Below, piece by piece: positions 35,377-45,281 of a stretch of DNA of 64,000 nt (position 1 is its first letter; each line of letters begins with the position of its first letter). Position numbers and translations under genes: made by a program. The DNA is from Neisseria sp. DTU_2020_1000833_1_SI_GRL_NUU_006 (GTDB lineage: Bacteria; Pseudomonadota; Gammaproteobacteria; Burkholderiales; Neisseriaceae): NCBI GenBank assembly GCA_032388755.1, contig CP135593.1, forward strand, positions 248,001-312,000, given 5' to 3'. A model generated the notes under the pieces. The model was given only the letters and a program-made list of their open reading frames with translations, was not told the origin of the DNA and searched no databases.

Positions 35377-36360
35377 CTATTCCCCGTCTTGGAAAATCAC
35401 GTCGTTTTCAAACCGCGCCATATTGTGCAACCCGTCGGTCAGGGTAATGCCTTTCAGTTCGTGGCGGCGAACCAAGTCCAACACGGCTTCCTTGCCGGAA
35501 ACGGGATGGCAGCCGGCAGGACCCATGTGTTGGAAACGGTCGGTGTAAAAAAGATATAAATAACCGTCCCGCGCGTAAAGCCCGCCTTCTTTACGGCTTA
35601 TCCCAACAAAAAGCGGCTGCTCCGCCAGTTGGTTCCAAACGATATACTTCACGGATTTCGCCAAATCCGCCGAATATTTTTCCACCAGCCCGATCAGCAA
35701 TACATTCTCTTGCGGCGTATTGCCGGCAAAAAAGTCCAGCAATTCGTCATCTTCGACATTCGTAAACTGCTTGAACAATTCTTCCGCACGCGCCGGTGTA
35801 ACTTTATAGGGATTGGAAAAACCAACGATGGCTATCGGGTGAAATTGCAGCGGCAGTTTGGCATCGGTGCCGATGGACAATGCCTCCATTTTTTCTCGGG
35901 AAGCTGCCATGCTGCCCGCGCCGTTCACGCGCATCAGCCAAGAAAGCGCACATTCAAAATGTTCGCCGTCCTGCCCTCGGTATTCCATCAGTTGAATGCC
36001 CAGCGAGTGCGCGACACGCAAGACATTGTTCAGATTGTTGAACTGGTCTGCCTTATCCAACGCACCGACCAAGCCGATCCCGTCTAAAGCGCCGTCCTGC
36101 CCGTCAGAAAAAGCCCGCGCGGCTTCATAGGTTTCAAACAGATACAAAACCGTCCGCCCGTCTTTCAGACGACCTATATAAGGGATGCCCGTTCCTTCCG
36201 ATACATCCGCCTGCATGGCAGACAGCGGCACATACACTTTATCTTTCGCATAAATCGCCCGTGCCGCGCCCTCGCTTTTTTCCTGCGCGGAAAGTTTGCG
36301 CGGCTCTTGTGCCGTTTCGTCGGACGGCTTGTTCCCAAAAATTTTAGACAAAATACTCAT
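35377..36360 (-). CDS. SseB-like conserved protein, 327 aa
   Basis: The start is taken at MSILSKIFGNKPSDE because AAGGAAAA lies just upstream on the minus strand; an earlier in-frame start at 36411 has no such site. The segment KVYVPLSAMQADV...GRLKDGRTVLYLFETYEAARAF resembles the SseB N-terminal domain, linked to serine sensitivity in E. coli and of unknown mechanism. The rest (about 150-327) is not recognised. No signal peptide or membrane span. An uptake sequence near 36168 writes the GRLKDG residues. Confidence 0.6.
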   Translation of the reverse strand: MSILSKIFGNKPSDETAQEPRKLSAQEKSEGAARAIYAKDKVYVPLSAMQADVSEGTGIPYIGRLKDGRTVLYLFETYEAARAFSDGQDGALDGIGLVGALDKADQFNNLNNVLRVAHSLGIQLMEYRGQDGEHFECALSWLMRVNGAGSMAASREKMEALSIGTDAKLPLQFHPIAIVGFSNPYKVTPARAEELFKQFTNVEDDELLDFFAGNTPQENVLLIGLVEKYSADLAKSVKYIVWNQLAEQPLFVGISRKEGGLYARDGYLYLFYTDRFQHMGPAGCHPVSGKEAVLDLVRRHELKGITLTDGLHNMARFENDVIFQDGE

Positions 36361-36526
36361 TCGGTTTTCCTTAATGTATTGGTATGCGCCCGCCTGACTG
36401 CTTTTCTGCACAACAGAACGGCGGCAAATCGGGCGCGCAAGATTTTATCACAGCCTTTTTCAGACGACTTGCATTACCCCTAAGATACCGTCCATAATAG
36501 CTTTATGCTTTAAGCTAGGAAAAACA

Positions 36527-37495
36527 ATGACTCTCCGAACCTCTACGTTATCCCTATTCACCCTGCTTATCCTCTTGCCGACCGTTGCCGCCGCGAACGA
36601 CGAACCACCCGCCGACGGCGACACTTGGTTGGACCACCGCCACAAAGGAGTTTCCAAACGCTTGGACAAATGGTCCAACCGCATAGACGACTGGTTTGGC
36701 GAACCAAATCCCGACCATCCTGCCGATGCCAACCTTCGCGTCATGCTCGATACCGAATGGAACCCTGACGACAAGTTTACCGTGACGCCACGCGTACGGG
36801 GTCGTCTGAAACTGCCGACTTTGGAGAAAAAAGTCCATGTGGTTTTCGGTGATGACTCTTTGGACGACGAGTTGAAACACGAAGCCAACGCCTACCGCAA
36901 CCGTACCAATACCAACGGCAGGATATTCGACGCCTCCCAAAGCCGCGACAACAACGCCTCTCTTGCCGTCCGCTGGACCGAAGCATTCGCGAAACAGCGC
37001 ACCAATACCGACTTCGATATCGGTATCCGCTCCGGCAGCGACCTGTTCGCCCGCGCCAAAAGCTCGAGCAATTGGCAACTGACCGACCACATCGACACTA
37101 GCTTGGAACAAATCTACCGTTACGGCATCAAGAGCAAACACCATGTCCGTACCAACTGGGAAACGCGCTACATCCCCAGCGAAAGAAGCTTTATCGCCAA
37201 TCAGGCACACCTGCAATACGAACACGATAAAACCGAAGACTGGACATGGGGCAACAGCCTCTTCCGCCAACACAACCTCGGCAAACACCGCCACGTCAAC
37301 TACGGCGTGTACACCGGCGGCAATATTGAAAAACGCAAAGCCGCCCTCAATACCTACGGTCCGTTTACCACTTACCGCCAACCGATTTGGCGCAACTGGC
37401 TGTTCACCCAAACCGAAGTCAACTACTACAACAACCGCAAGGAAAACCAAAAACACCGCGTCGGCGCGCTGTTAAGGATTGAAGCCTTGTTCTGA
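36527..37495 (+). CDS. Predicted outer-membrane beta-barrel protein, 322 aa
   Basis: Residues 1-22 form a signal peptide (LILLPTVAAA). The mature protein is rich in alternating aromatic and charged strands (SSSNWQLTDHIDTSLEQIYR, RTNWETRYIPSERS, FTQTEVNYYNNR) and ends in Phe (RIEALF), all consistent with a small outer-membrane barrel. No named family is recognised. A variant uptake sequence near 36798 encodes RGRLKLP within the frame. Flanked by uptake-sequence pairs. Confidence 0.7.
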   Translation: MTLRTSTLSLFTLLILLPTVAAANDEPPADGDTWLDHRHKGVSKRLDKWSNRIDDWFGEPNPDHPADANLRVMLDTEWNPDDKFTVTPRVRGRLKLPTLEKKVHVVFGDDSLDDELKHEANAYRNRTNTNGRIFDASQSRDNNASLAVRWTEAFAKQRTNTDFDIGIRSGSDLFARAKSSSNWQLTDHIDTSLEQIYRYGIKSKHHVRTNWETRYIPSERSFIANQAHLQYEHDKTEDWTWGNSLFRQHNLGKHRHVNYGVYTGGNIEKRKAALNTYGPFTTYRQPIWRNWLFTQTEVNYYNNRKENQKHRVGALLRIEALF

Positions 37496-37497
37496 TG

Positions 37498-37567
37498 CAA
37501 AAAGGTCGTCTGAAAGCCTGTTGCCGGATTCCAATCCCGCCAACTCCACTTTCAGACGACCTTTTTC
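37498..37567. terminator. Uptake-sequence inverted pair between convergent genes
   Basis: AAAAAGGTCGTCTGAAAG and CTTTCAGACGACCTTTTT with a 33-base loop, after the barrel gene and ruvX. Confidence 0.65.
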
Positions 37568-37584
37568 AAACTATCTCAAACAAA

Positions 37585-38052
37585 TTATTCTTCCGAACCT
37601 TCTTCCCTGCCGTTGAAATACTCCGCCGCACCGCCATCGAAAAAGCCCTGCAAAATCGCTTGCGCCGCCACTTGGTCAAGTACCGCCTTCTGTTTGCGCC
37701 CGAATACCTGCGCTTCGGCAAGCAGGCTTTCCGCATATAGCGAGGACATCCGTTCGTCCACCCAATATATGGGCAGGTTGAAACGCCCGTGCAGGCGGCG
37801 GCCGAATTTGCGGCTGAGGCGGGTCAACTCGTGTTCCGTACCGTCGGCGTGGGTCGGCAATCCGACGACCAAATGCTTGGGCTGCCATTCCCGTATCAGC
37901 TTGGCAATGGCGTTGAATTTCTCGTCGTTGCTGTTGCCGGTCACAGTCGCCAAAGGATGCGACAAGCCAAGCTCCGCATCGCCCTGCGCCACACCGATAC
38001 GCGCCTCGCCGAAATCAAACGCCAAAACCGTCCCTGCCGGTGCTTTATGCAT
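37585..38052 (-). CDS. ruvX: Putative pre-16S rRNA nuclease / Holliday-junction resolvase family YqgF
   Basis: A 155-residue RNase H-fold protein. The start is taken at MHKAPAGTVLAFDFGEARIG, overlapping the end of yqgE by 8 bp. The catalytic Asp12 is in AFDFGEARIG, and WVDERMSSLYAE and LDQVAAQAILQGFFDGG are characteristic. In E. coli YqgF matures the 5' end of 16S rRNA; it was first grouped with resolvases. The yqgE-yqgF order is conserved widely. Confidence 0.92.
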   Translation of the reverse strand: MHKAPAGTVLAFDFGEARIGVAQGDAELGLSHPLATVTGNSNDEKFNAIAKLIREWQPKHLVVGLPTHADGTEHELTRLSRKFGRRLHGRFNLPIYWVDERMSSLYAESLLAEAQVFGRKQKAVLDQVAAQAILQGFFDGGAAEYFNGREEGSEE

Positions 38053-38593
38053 GACCGGCTCCACATACAAGCGCATCGGGCTGGATGCCCAGCTTGGCGA
38101 ATGCAGCGGCGTAGCGGTGTTCATAAGGCATATCGAACAAAATATGTTCGTCCGCCTTCACCGTCAGCCAGACATTGTCCGCCAGCTCGCGTTCAAGCTG
38201 CCCTTTGCTCCAGCTCGAATAGCCTATGCTGATTAAAATTTTGTCCACCGCGCCTTCACGCGATAAGTTTTCAATCACATCGCGCGAAGAAGTCAGGGCA
38301 ATGTCGTCTGAAACAATCATACTGTTTTGCCAGTTGCCCACGGGCGTATGCACGACATAGCCGCGGTCGATTTGTACCGGCCCGCCCATCATGACGTGTT
38401 CGTGCTGCATCCGCAAAGGGATATTGCGGTCAGACGCCGCAAAAATCATGTCCATCGTAATCGGCGACGGTTTGTTGATGATGATGCCCAACGCGCCCTC
38501 TTCGTTGTGTTCGCACACATAAATCACCGAATTTTCAAAAAACGGATCATCCATATCGGGCATGGCAATCAAGAAATGGTCGGTTAGGTTCAT
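38045..38593 (-). CDS. yqgE: YqgE/AlgH family protein (UPF0301)
   Basis: A 182-residue cytoplasmic protein beginning MNLTDHFLIAMPDMDDPFFENSVIYVCEHNEEGA, the family signature, with GGPVQIDRGYVVH and IGYSSWSKGQLERELADNVW later. The biochemical role is unknown; in Pseudomonas AlgH influences alginate and virulence regulation. Cotranscribed with ruvX, which it overlaps. Confidence 0.95.
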   Translation of the reverse strand: MNLTDHFLIAMPDMDDPFFENSVIYVCEHNEEGALGIIINKPSPITMDMIFAASDRNIPLRMQHEHVMMGGPVQIDRGYVVHTPVGNWQNSMIVSDDIALTSSRDVIENLSREGAVDKILISIGYSSWSKGQLERELADNVWLTVKADEHILFDMPYEHRYAAAFAKLGIQPDALVCGAGHA

Positions 38594-38605
38594 ATCGCTT
38601 GTCTT

Positions 38606-39154
38606 TTATTTGGTCGGCACAGGCGCATCCACGACGCACGCACCGTAAATCTGTTTGCCTTCCGCATCGGCAATTTGCTGCGCATCCGCTTTAGCACCGC
38701 CAAAGCAAGAGACCGCACTCAAAGAGTTCTTCGGCGAACCCTGAACGATTTTGTCGCTGTAAATCAGATACGCAAACGCCTTACGCTTAGGATCGTAATA
38801 ACGGATAATCTGCTGGCTCTTAAACGCCAAACTCGCACTGCGTTTAAACACCTCCCGCGGCTTGGCGACAGCTTGCTCTTTGTAACGGATAACCTCCGCC
38901 GTCTGCACGCACGACACGGAAGCATCGCTCGCATCCTCCTCCAAATTCACCGTTTCTTTCAAACCGCCTTTTTTCGCATAAGAAATATAACAGGCAACCC
39001 CTTGCACATCAGGATCGTCAAAACCCTCAACTTCAATACGGTCATTTTTCCCCAGCATATGAAAAACCGTGCTGGCACGTCCGATTTTGTCGGTATCGTT
39101 ACCGCAAGAAGCAAGAAGCAGGGCGCAAAGCGCAGGCAGAATGATTTTATTCAT
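38606..39154 (-). CDS. creA: CreA family protein, predicted lipoprotein
   Basis: A 182-residue protein of the CreA family: IGRASTVFHMLGKNDRIEVE, FDDPDVQGVACYISYAKKGG and YLIYSDKIVQGSPKNSLSAV line up closely with E. coli CreA. The start is taken at MNKIILPALCALLLASC, giving a lipobox LASC with Cys17, so the neisserial form is likely lipidated, unlike a plain periplasmic CreA. Function unknown. Confidence 0.88.
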   Translation of the reverse strand: MNKIILPALCALLLASCGNDTDKIGRASTVFHMLGKNDRIEVEGFDDPDVQGVACYISYAKKGGLKETVNLEEDASDASVSCVQTAEVIRYKEQAVAKPREVFKRSASLAFKSQQIIRYYDPKRKAFAYLIYSDKIVQGSPKNSLSAVSCFGGAKADAQQIADAEGKQIYGACVVDAPVPTK

Positions 39155-39351
39155 GTAAATTAAGAAACCTTTGGGGGTTGAAAATAAAGAAGCTAACACC
39201 GTAGCTCCTACTATATAAGACCGCTTGTTCAGATTACAAGCATAATTGACGGCATTATCGGAGTAAATATGGACAGATGTTATTTTCAGACGACCCCGCT
39301 GACTATATAATTCCGCCTATTGCCTTTATTTTAACGATCTAGAACCCAATC

Positions 39352-41109
39352 ATGCGTTACAAACCTCTTTTACTCGCCCTGCTCATCGGTTTCGCTTCTC
39401 CCTCTTTTGCCGCCAAAGAGGCGCCTAAGGAGAAGGCTGCGCCTGTCAAAAAAAGCATCAAAGCCAAAAAGGACGCTGTCGAACCTGCTAAAAAAGAAGC
39501 GGCCAAAGACAAAGCGAAACCTGCCACCAAAAACACTAAGGACAAGGCAGAAGACAAGCCCGTAGCCAAAAGCAAAAAAGAAACTGCCGAAGCGGCGAAA
39601 AACGAGCGTGCCAAAGAACGTAAAAACGACAAAGAAGCCAAAAAACAAGATAAAGCCGACAAAACCAAAAAAGGCGAAACCAAAGCGGAAGAGAAGGCAG
39701 GCAAAGCCGTTTCCGCAAAAAACGAGCCTGTAAAAGGCAAAGACAAAGCGGCAGACAAACCCGCAGCCAAAAATAATGTAAAGGCAAAAAAAGAAGCCGC
39801 CGAGTTGCCTAAAAAAGACGAAGCAGCGGCAAAACAAGACAGAAAAGCCGTCGAGAAAAAAGCGGACAAAGCCGATAAGAAAACCGCTGCCGCCGATTCA
39901 GACGACTTCAAAGCCGCAGTAACTGCCGCCGCCAATGATTTGGAAAGCAAAAAATCGCTGCGCAGCCTCAACGAAGGTTTCATCATTCACGTCAATACCA
40001 CGTTGAAACAGTTGCAGCAAAGCCGTATCAACTTATCCGCCATCAACCGCCAACAGCGCGACGCATGGGACAAGTTTCAAAAACTCAATGCTGATTTGAA
40101 CCACCTGAAAACTCAGGTTTCCAACACGCGCGCGCAAATTTCCCGCTTTGTTTCGGGCAATTATAAAAACAGCCAGCCCAACGCCGTTGCCCTGTTCCTG
40201 AAAAATGCCGAGCCGGGTCAGAAAACCCGCTTTCTGCGTTACACCCGCTATATCAACACCGCCAACGATCAAGTCATCAAAGACCTTGAGAAGCAGCAAA
40301 AAGAGCTGGCAGCGCAAGAGCAGAAAATCAACAACGAGCTGGCATACCTGAAAAAACTTCAGGTCAACGTCCAGTCCTCGCTGCGCCGCCAAGGTGTAAC
40401 CAACACTGCCGAACAGGCGGAAAGCCGCCGCCAAAACGCGCAGATGGCAAAAGAGGCGCAGAAAAAAATCAACCACAAAGAAAACGAACAACGCCTGAAC
40501 AACTTGCTGAAAGACTTGGAAAAGCGTAAAGCCGAGCAACGCCGCCAGGAAGCCGAAGCGCGTAAAAAAGCCGCCGAAGCCCGTCTTGCCGCCGCTGAAA
40601 AAGCGCGCAAAGACCGCGCCGCCGCCGCGCAAAAAGCCGCCGACGAACGCGCCGCCATGTCCAACCTGACCGCCGAAGACATGAACATCCGCGCGCCTTC
40701 CTACGTCAGAATCAGCAATGCCAACAGCTTCAGCCGTATGCAGGGTCGTCTGAAAAAACCGGTCAGCGGCACGCTTGCCGGACTCTTCGGACAAGACCGC
40801 GGCGACGGTGAAGTTTGGAAAGGCGTGTTCTACCAAACGACTCCGGCAATCGTCAGCAGCATCGCCGGCGGTACGGTTACCTACGCCGATGAATTGGAAG
40901 GTTTCGGCAAAGTCATCGTCATCGATCACGGCGACGGCTATATCAGCATTTATTCAGGCTTGAGCGAAATCGAAGTCGCCAAAGGCTATGCCGTAGCCGC
41001 AGGCAACCGCCTAGGCATCAGCGGAACTCTGCCTTCGGGCATGGAAGGCCTGTATTTGGAAGTCCGCTACAACGGGCAGGCAATGAACCCGCTCTCCTGG
41101 ATAAGTTGA
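39352..41109 (+). CDS. EnvC-like LytM/M23 murein-hydrolase activator
   Basis: A 585-residue periplasmic protein. Signal peptide 1-20 (FASPSFA). Residues about 21-185 are a repetitive Lys/Ala/Glu tract. A long coiled-coil follows (about 195-450, e.g. LNADLNHLKTQVSNTRAQIS). The C-terminal LytM domain (about 470-585) contains KVIVIDHGDGYISIYSGLSE but lacks the full set of zinc ligands, as in EnvC, which activates amidases rather than cutting itself. A variant uptake sequence (about 40743) encodes QGRLKKP. It precedes ctpA, a common order in beta- and gammaproteobacteria. Confidence 0.85.
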   Translation: MRYKPLLLALLIGFASPSFAAKEAPKEKAAPVKKSIKAKKDAVEPAKKEAAKDKAKPATKNTKDKAEDKPVAKSKKETAEAAKNERAKERKNDKEAKKQDKADKTKKGETKAEEKAGKAVSAKNEPVKGKDKAADKPAAKNNVKAKKEAAELPKKDEAAAKQDRKAVEKKADKADKKTAAADSDDFKAAVTAAANDLESKKSLRSLNEGFIIHVNTTLKQLQQSRINLSAINRQQRDAWDKFQKLNADLNHLKTQVSNTRAQISRFVSGNYKNSQPNAVALFLKNAEPGQKTRFLRYTRYINTANDQVIKDLEKQQKELAAQEQKINNELAYLKKLQVNVQSSLRRQGVTNTAEQAESRRQNAQMAKEAQKKINHKENEQRLNNLLKDLEKRKAEQRRQEAEARKKAAEARLAAAEKARKDRAAAAQKAADERAAMSNLTAEDMNIRAPSYVRISNANSFSRMQGRLKKPVSGTLAGLFGQDRGDGEVWKGVFYQTTPAIVSSIAGGTVTYADELEGFGKVIVIDHGDGYISIYSGLSEIEVAKGYAVAAGNRLGISGTLPSGMEGLYLEVRYNGQAMNPLSWIS

Positions 41110-41374
41110 CCTGCAAACAGGTTTGATGTTTTCAGACGACCTTTTGCCGTATCACAGGGGCGTCTGAAATTTAATAACTGAACCCAACGGCCTTATATTC
41201 AAAAGCTTTTACACCCGCGCAGATATTTTTTACGCGAATCCGGTTGTTTATCAAGCGTAAATCGCATACAGTCTTGCGGACGTGTATTCAGGTCGTCTGA
41301 AGCAATATTTCCATACTCCGTTTCACAGTCATTACGGTCTGAAATGAAATAAGACAAAAAGAAAGCTATTCATA

Positions 41375-42877
41375 ATGTCAACATCCACTTTGAAAAAAGT
41401 CGCACTCTACACACTCGGCGCATTCAGCGGTGTCGTCCTCAGCTTGAGCGTTCAAAGCTTTGCCGCCGAAAAAGACAAAAAAGACAACGAAACCCTGCCC
41501 GTACAATCCATCCGCAACATGGCGGAAGTTTACGGACAGATCAAAGCCAATTATTACCAAGATAAATCCGATGCCGATCTCTTTGAAGGCGCGATGAAAG
41601 GCATGGTATCCGACCTCGACCCGCATTCCGAGTATTTGGATAAAAAAGGCTTTGCCGATATGAAAGAATCTACCAGCGGCGAATTCGGCGGCTTGGGTAT
41701 GGAAATCGGGCAGGAAGACGGATTTATCAAAGTCGTTGCCCCGATTGAGGATACGCCCGCCGAGCGCGCAGGCGTGAAAAGCGGCGACTTCATCGTCAAA
41801 ATCGACAACGTTTCCACACGCGGTCTGACCACCAGTGAAGCCGTGAAAAAAATGCGCGGCAAACCGGGTACCAAAATCACCCTGACCCTTTCGCGCAAAA
41901 ATGCGGACAAACCCATCGTCGTCAACCTGACCCGCGCCATCATTAAAGTCAAAAGCGTCCGCCATCACCTGCTCGAACCGGGCTATGGCTACATCCGCGT
42001 GTCCCAATTCCAAGAGCGCACCGTGGCAGCCATCAATGAATCCGCCAAGGCATTGATTAAAGAAAACAAAGGCGCGCCGCTCAAAGGCCTCGTCCTCGAC
42101 CTGCGTGACGACCCGGGCGGTCTGCTTGACGGCGCGGTCGGCGTGTCTGCCGCCTTCCTGCCTGCAGATGCAAAAGTCGTCAGCACCAAAGGACGCGACG
42201 GCAAAGAAAGCTCGGTATTGAAAGCCCGTCCCGAAGACTATATCCGCGTGAGCGGCAAAGACCCGCTGGCAGATCTGCCTGCCGAGTTGAAAACCATCCC
42301 GATGACCGTGTTGATTAACTCAGGCTCCGCCTCCGCTTCCGAAATCGTCGCAGGCGCGCTGCAAGACCACAAACGCGCCGTCGTCGTCGGTACGCAAAGT
42401 TTCGGCAAAGGCTCGGTACAAACCCTGATTCCGCTGTCCAACGGCAGCGCAGTCAAACTGACCACCGCCCTGTACTACACGCCGAACGACCGCTCGATTC
42501 AAGCGCAAGGCATCGTTCCCGACGTCGAAGTCAAAGATAAAGACCGCGCTTTTGAAAGCCGCGAAGCCGACCTCGCCGGACACATCGGCAACCCGCTCGG
42601 CGGCGAAGACGTCAACAGCAGCAACGAAATCAGCACGCCTGATTCAAACGAAGCCGCCAAAGCCGACGAAAACGCCAAGTCCAAAAAAGGCAAGGACAAA
42701 GAGAAAGACGAAGACCTCTCCAGCCGTCGTATTCCTAATCCTGCCAAAGATGACCAGCTCCGCAAAGCCTTGGATTTAGTCAAAAATCCAGCCGAATGGC
42801 AGAAGTCTTTAGGTTTGGCGGCGAAAAAACCGGCTCCGAAAAAAGACAAGAAAGACGGTAAAGACGAAAGCAAATAA
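41375..42877 (+). CDS. ctpA: Carboxy-terminal processing protease CtpA (S41)
   Basis: A 500-residue periplasmic serine protease with an N-terminal signal anchor (TLGAFSGVVLSLSVQSFAAE). The PDZ domain is near 110-190 (FGGLGMEIGQEDGFIKVVAP). The Ser/Lys catalytic dyad is Ser320 (NSGSASASEI) and Lys345 (SFGKGSVQT), 25 residues apart as in E. coli Prc. The C-terminus is a Lys/Asp/Glu-rich tail (about 420-500). Such proteases process or degrade envelope proteins, including cell-wall hydrolases. Follows the EnvC-like gene at 265 bp. Confidence 0.95.
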   Translation: MSTSTLKKVALYTLGAFSGVVLSLSVQSFAAEKDKKDNETLPVQSIRNMAEVYGQIKANYYQDKSDADLFEGAMKGMVSDLDPHSEYLDKKGFADMKESTSGEFGGLGMEIGQEDGFIKVVAPIEDTPAERAGVKSGDFIVKIDNVSTRGLTTSEAVKKMRGKPGTKITLTLSRKNADKPIVVNLTRAIIKVKSVRHHLLEPGYGYIRVSQFQERTVAAINESAKALIKENKGAPLKGLVLDLRDDPGGLLDGAVGVSAAFLPADAKVVSTKGRDGKESSVLKARPEDYIRVSGKDPLADLPAELKTIPMTVLINSGSASASEIVAGALQDHKRAVVVGTQSFGKGSVQTLIPLSNGSAVKLTTALYYTPNDRSIQAQGIVPDVEVKDKDRAFESREADLAGHIGNPLGGEDVNSSNEISTPDSNEAAKADENAKSKKGKDKEKDEDLSSRRIPNPAKDDQLRKALDLVKNPAEWQKSLGLAAKKPAPKKDKKDGKDESK

Positions 42878-42895
42878 GCTCAGTTCGAATCCTTG

Positions 42896-42941
42896 AAAAA
42901 AGGTCGTCTGAAAACGATATCAGTTTTCAGACGACCTTTTC
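42896..42941. terminator. Uptake-sequence hairpin between ctpA and radA
   Basis: AAAAGGTCGTCTGAAAAC and GTTTTCAGACGACCTTTT form a long stem. Confidence 0.7.
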
Positions 42942-42970
42942 ACACTTCAAAAACCCATAGGGAAAACATC

Positions 42971-44350
42971 ATGGCAAAAGCCCCCAAAACCATCTACCAA
43001 TGTACCGAATGCGGCGGCACTTCCCCGAAATGGCAAGGAAAATGCCCGCATTGTGGCGAGTGGAACACGCTTCAAGAAAGCCTGGCCGCGCCCGAGCCGA
43101 AAAACGCCCGCTTCCAATCTTGGGCGGCGGATACCTCGACCGTCCAATCCCTATCTGCCGTGACCGCCACCGAAGTGCCGCGCAATCCGACCGGTATGGG
43201 CGAACTCGACCGCGTATTGGGCGGCGGTTTGGTCGATGGCGCGGTCATTCTGCTCGGCGGCGACCCCGGCATTGGCAAATCCACGCTGCTGTTGCAAACC
43301 ATCGCCAAAATGGCGCAAAGCCGCAAAGTGCTGTACGTTTCCGGCGAAGAATCCGCCCAACAGGTCGCCCTGCGCGCGCAACGTTTGGAACTGCCCACCG
43401 AAGGCGTGAACCTGCTTGCCGAAATCCGCATGGAAGCGATTCAAGCGGCCTTGAAACAGCATCAGCCCGAAGTCGTCGTCATCGACTCCATCCAAACCAT
43501 GTATTCCGACCAAATCACCTCCGCCCCCGGCTCCGTATCGCAGGTGCGCGAATGCGCCGCCCAACTGACGCGCATGGCGAAACAGATGGGCATCGCCATG
43601 ATACTGGTCGGACACGTTACCAAAGACGGCGCGATTGCAGGCCCGCGCGTGCTGGAACACATGGTCGATACCGTGCTGTATTTCGAGGGCGACCAACATT
43701 CCAACTACCGCATGATACGCGCCATCAAAAACCGCTTCGGCGCAGCAAACGAACTGGGCGTGTTCGCCATGACCGAAAACGGTTTGAAAGGCGTATCCAA
43801 CCCGTCCGCCATCTTCCTTGCCAGCTACCGCGACGACACACCCGGTTCGTGCGTTTTGGTCACGCAGGAAGGCAGCCGCCCGCTTTTGGTCGAAATTCAG
43901 GCATTGGTCGATGATGCGCACGGCTTCACCCCCAAACGCCTCACCGTCGGTCTCGAACAAAACCGCCTCGCCATGCTGCTTGCCGTCCTCAACCGCCACG
44001 GCGGCATCGCCTGCTTCGACCAAGACGTGTTCCTCAATGCCGTCGGCGGCGTCAAAATCGGCGAACCCGCCGCCGACCTCGCCGTCATCCTCGCCATGCT
44101 CTCCAGCTTCCGCAACCGCCCTCTGCCCGAAAAAATGGTCGCCTTCGGCGAAATCGGTCTCAGCGGCGAAGTCCGCCCCGTCGCACGCGGACAAGAGCGG
44201 CTCAAAGAAGCGGAAAAACTCGGCTTCAAACGCGCCATCGTTCCCAAAGCCAATATGCCGCGCAACGAAAAAGAGTTTCCGAATCTAAAAATCTTCGGCG
44301 TTTCCAGCCTTCAGGAAGCCATCGAAATCTGCCGCGATGCGGAAAATTGA
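42971..44350 (+). CDS. radA: DNA repair protein RadA
   Basis: A 459-residue ATPase that drives branch migration of recombination intermediates and supports natural transformation. The start is at ATG 42971 (MAKAPKTIYQCTECG), after the uptake-sequence hairpin. The zinc finger is C-TEC...C-PHC (YQCTECGGTSPKWQGKCPHC), Walker A is GGDPGIGKST, the RadA-specific KNRFGAANELGVF motif is present, and a Lon-like C-terminal domain includes GLSGEVRPVARGQERLKEA. Confidence 0.97.
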   Translation: MAKAPKTIYQCTECGGTSPKWQGKCPHCGEWNTLQESLAAPEPKNARFQSWAADTSTVQSLSAVTATEVPRNPTGMGELDRVLGGGLVDGAVILLGGDPGIGKSTLLLQTIAKMAQSRKVLYVSGEESAQQVALRAQRLELPTEGVNLLAEIRMEAIQAALKQHQPEVVVIDSIQTMYSDQITSAPGSVSQVRECAAQLTRMAKQMGIAMILVGHVTKDGAIAGPRVLEHMVDTVLYFEGDQHSNYRMIRAIKNRFGAANELGVFAMTENGLKGVSNPSAIFLASYRDDTPGSCVLVTQEGSRPLLVEIQALVDDAHGFTPKRLTVGLEQNRLAMLLAVLNRHGGIACFDQDVFLNAVGGVKIGEPAADLAVILAMLSSFRNRPLPEKMVAFGEIGLSGEVRPVARGQERLKEAEKLGFKRAIVPKANMPRNEKEFPNLKIFGVSSLQEAIEICRDAEN

Positions 44351-44363
44351 CAGACAGCAATCG

Positions 44364-44406
44364 GAAAGGTCGTCTGAAAACCTATTCCCAGTTTCAGACG
44401 ACCTTC
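44364..44406 (+). terminator. Uptake-sequence hairpin after radA
   Basis: AAAGGTCGTCTGAAA and TTTCAGACGACCTT with a 12-base loop. Confidence 0.7.
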
Positions 44407-44834
44407 ATCGAGGAGCGTGTGGTGCATTTGATATGCTTCTTGCGAAAATCAGTATGAAGCAAAATTCCAGCCTATTCTTTTGCTTTTTAGGAAGAGAGGG
44501 GAAGGGCGATAGGTTGGGGATTTTCTATTTCACTTTGCCATACTATACGAATGTGAGGCTAGGGTAGTCTGGTGTTTCTGATTTTATAGTGGATTAAATT
44601 TAAATCAGGACAAGGCGACGAAGCCGCAGACAGTACAGATAGTACGGCAAGGCGAGGCAACGCCGTACTGGTTTAAAGTTAATCCACTATAATTTGCCGT
44701 ATAGAGCGGCATACGTTTAAAGATTGAAAAGCGGAAGAGGGTGGAAAATACAGTCGGTTTGAGAAGCAGTTCGCACTACCCCCGCATCCTGTTAAAATAC
44801 CCAGTCTGAAAAGACAGAAGACAAGAATAGAATT
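44407..44834. other. Intergenic region between radA and smpB
   Basis: Holds one deleted Correia element (44585-44691). I see no gene; an open frame crossing the radA end has no family resemblance. Confidence 0.65.
44585..44691. repeat. Correia element, internally deleted (107 bp), inverted
   Basis: Same form as the copy at 29188 but in the opposite orientation, starting TATAGTGGATTAAATTTAAA and ending in AATCCACTATA. It lies 143 bp upstream of smpB. Confidence 0.92.
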
Positions 44835-45281
44835 ATGAGTATTGCCAATAATAAAAAAGCCTTTCACGACTTCTTTATCGAAGATCAGCTCGAAGCCGGC
44901 CTGGTATTGGAAGGTTGGGAAGTCAAAGCCATCCGCGCAGGGCGGGTACAGTTGAAAGAAAGCTATATCTACTGGAAAAAAGACGCTTTTTATCTGGTCG
45001 GCTGCCATATTACCGCGCTGCCGACTGCCTCGACGCACGTCAAACCCGACCCCGTCCGTCCGCGCAAGCTTTTGCTCAAGCAATCCGAAATCAACAAGCT
45101 CATCGGTAAAACCGAGCGTGCGGGTTATACCATCGTCCCGTTGAACCTGCACTTCACACGAGGCAAAATCAAAATGGAAATCGGTTTGGCGAAGGGTAAA
45201 AAACAACACGACAAACGCCAAAGCCTGAAAGAAGCCGACTGGAAACGCGAAAAACAACGTTTGATGAAAAATGTACACTGA
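44835..45281 (+). CDS. smpB: SsrA-binding protein SmpB
   Basis: A 148-residue RNA-binding protein that brings tmRNA to stalled ribosomes. It shows NNKKAFHDFFIEDQLEAGL, LEGWEVKAIRAGRVQLKESY, VPLNLHFTRGKIKMEIGLA and the basic C-terminal tail with KKQHDKRQSLKEADWKRE. No tmRNA gene is seen in this window. Confidence 0.98.
   Translation: MSIANNKKAFHDFFIEDQLEAGLVLEGWEVKAIRAGRVQLKESYIYWKKDAFYLVGCHITALPTASTHVKPDPVRPRKLLLKQSEINKLIGKTERAGYTIVPLNLHFTRGKIKMEIGLAKGKKQHDKRQSLKEADWKREKQRLMKNVH

Noticed and set aside
43151..44194. Open frame of 347 codons on the minus strand
   Set aside because: It is a shadow of radA on the other strand; His/Phe/Gly-rich with no family pattern.
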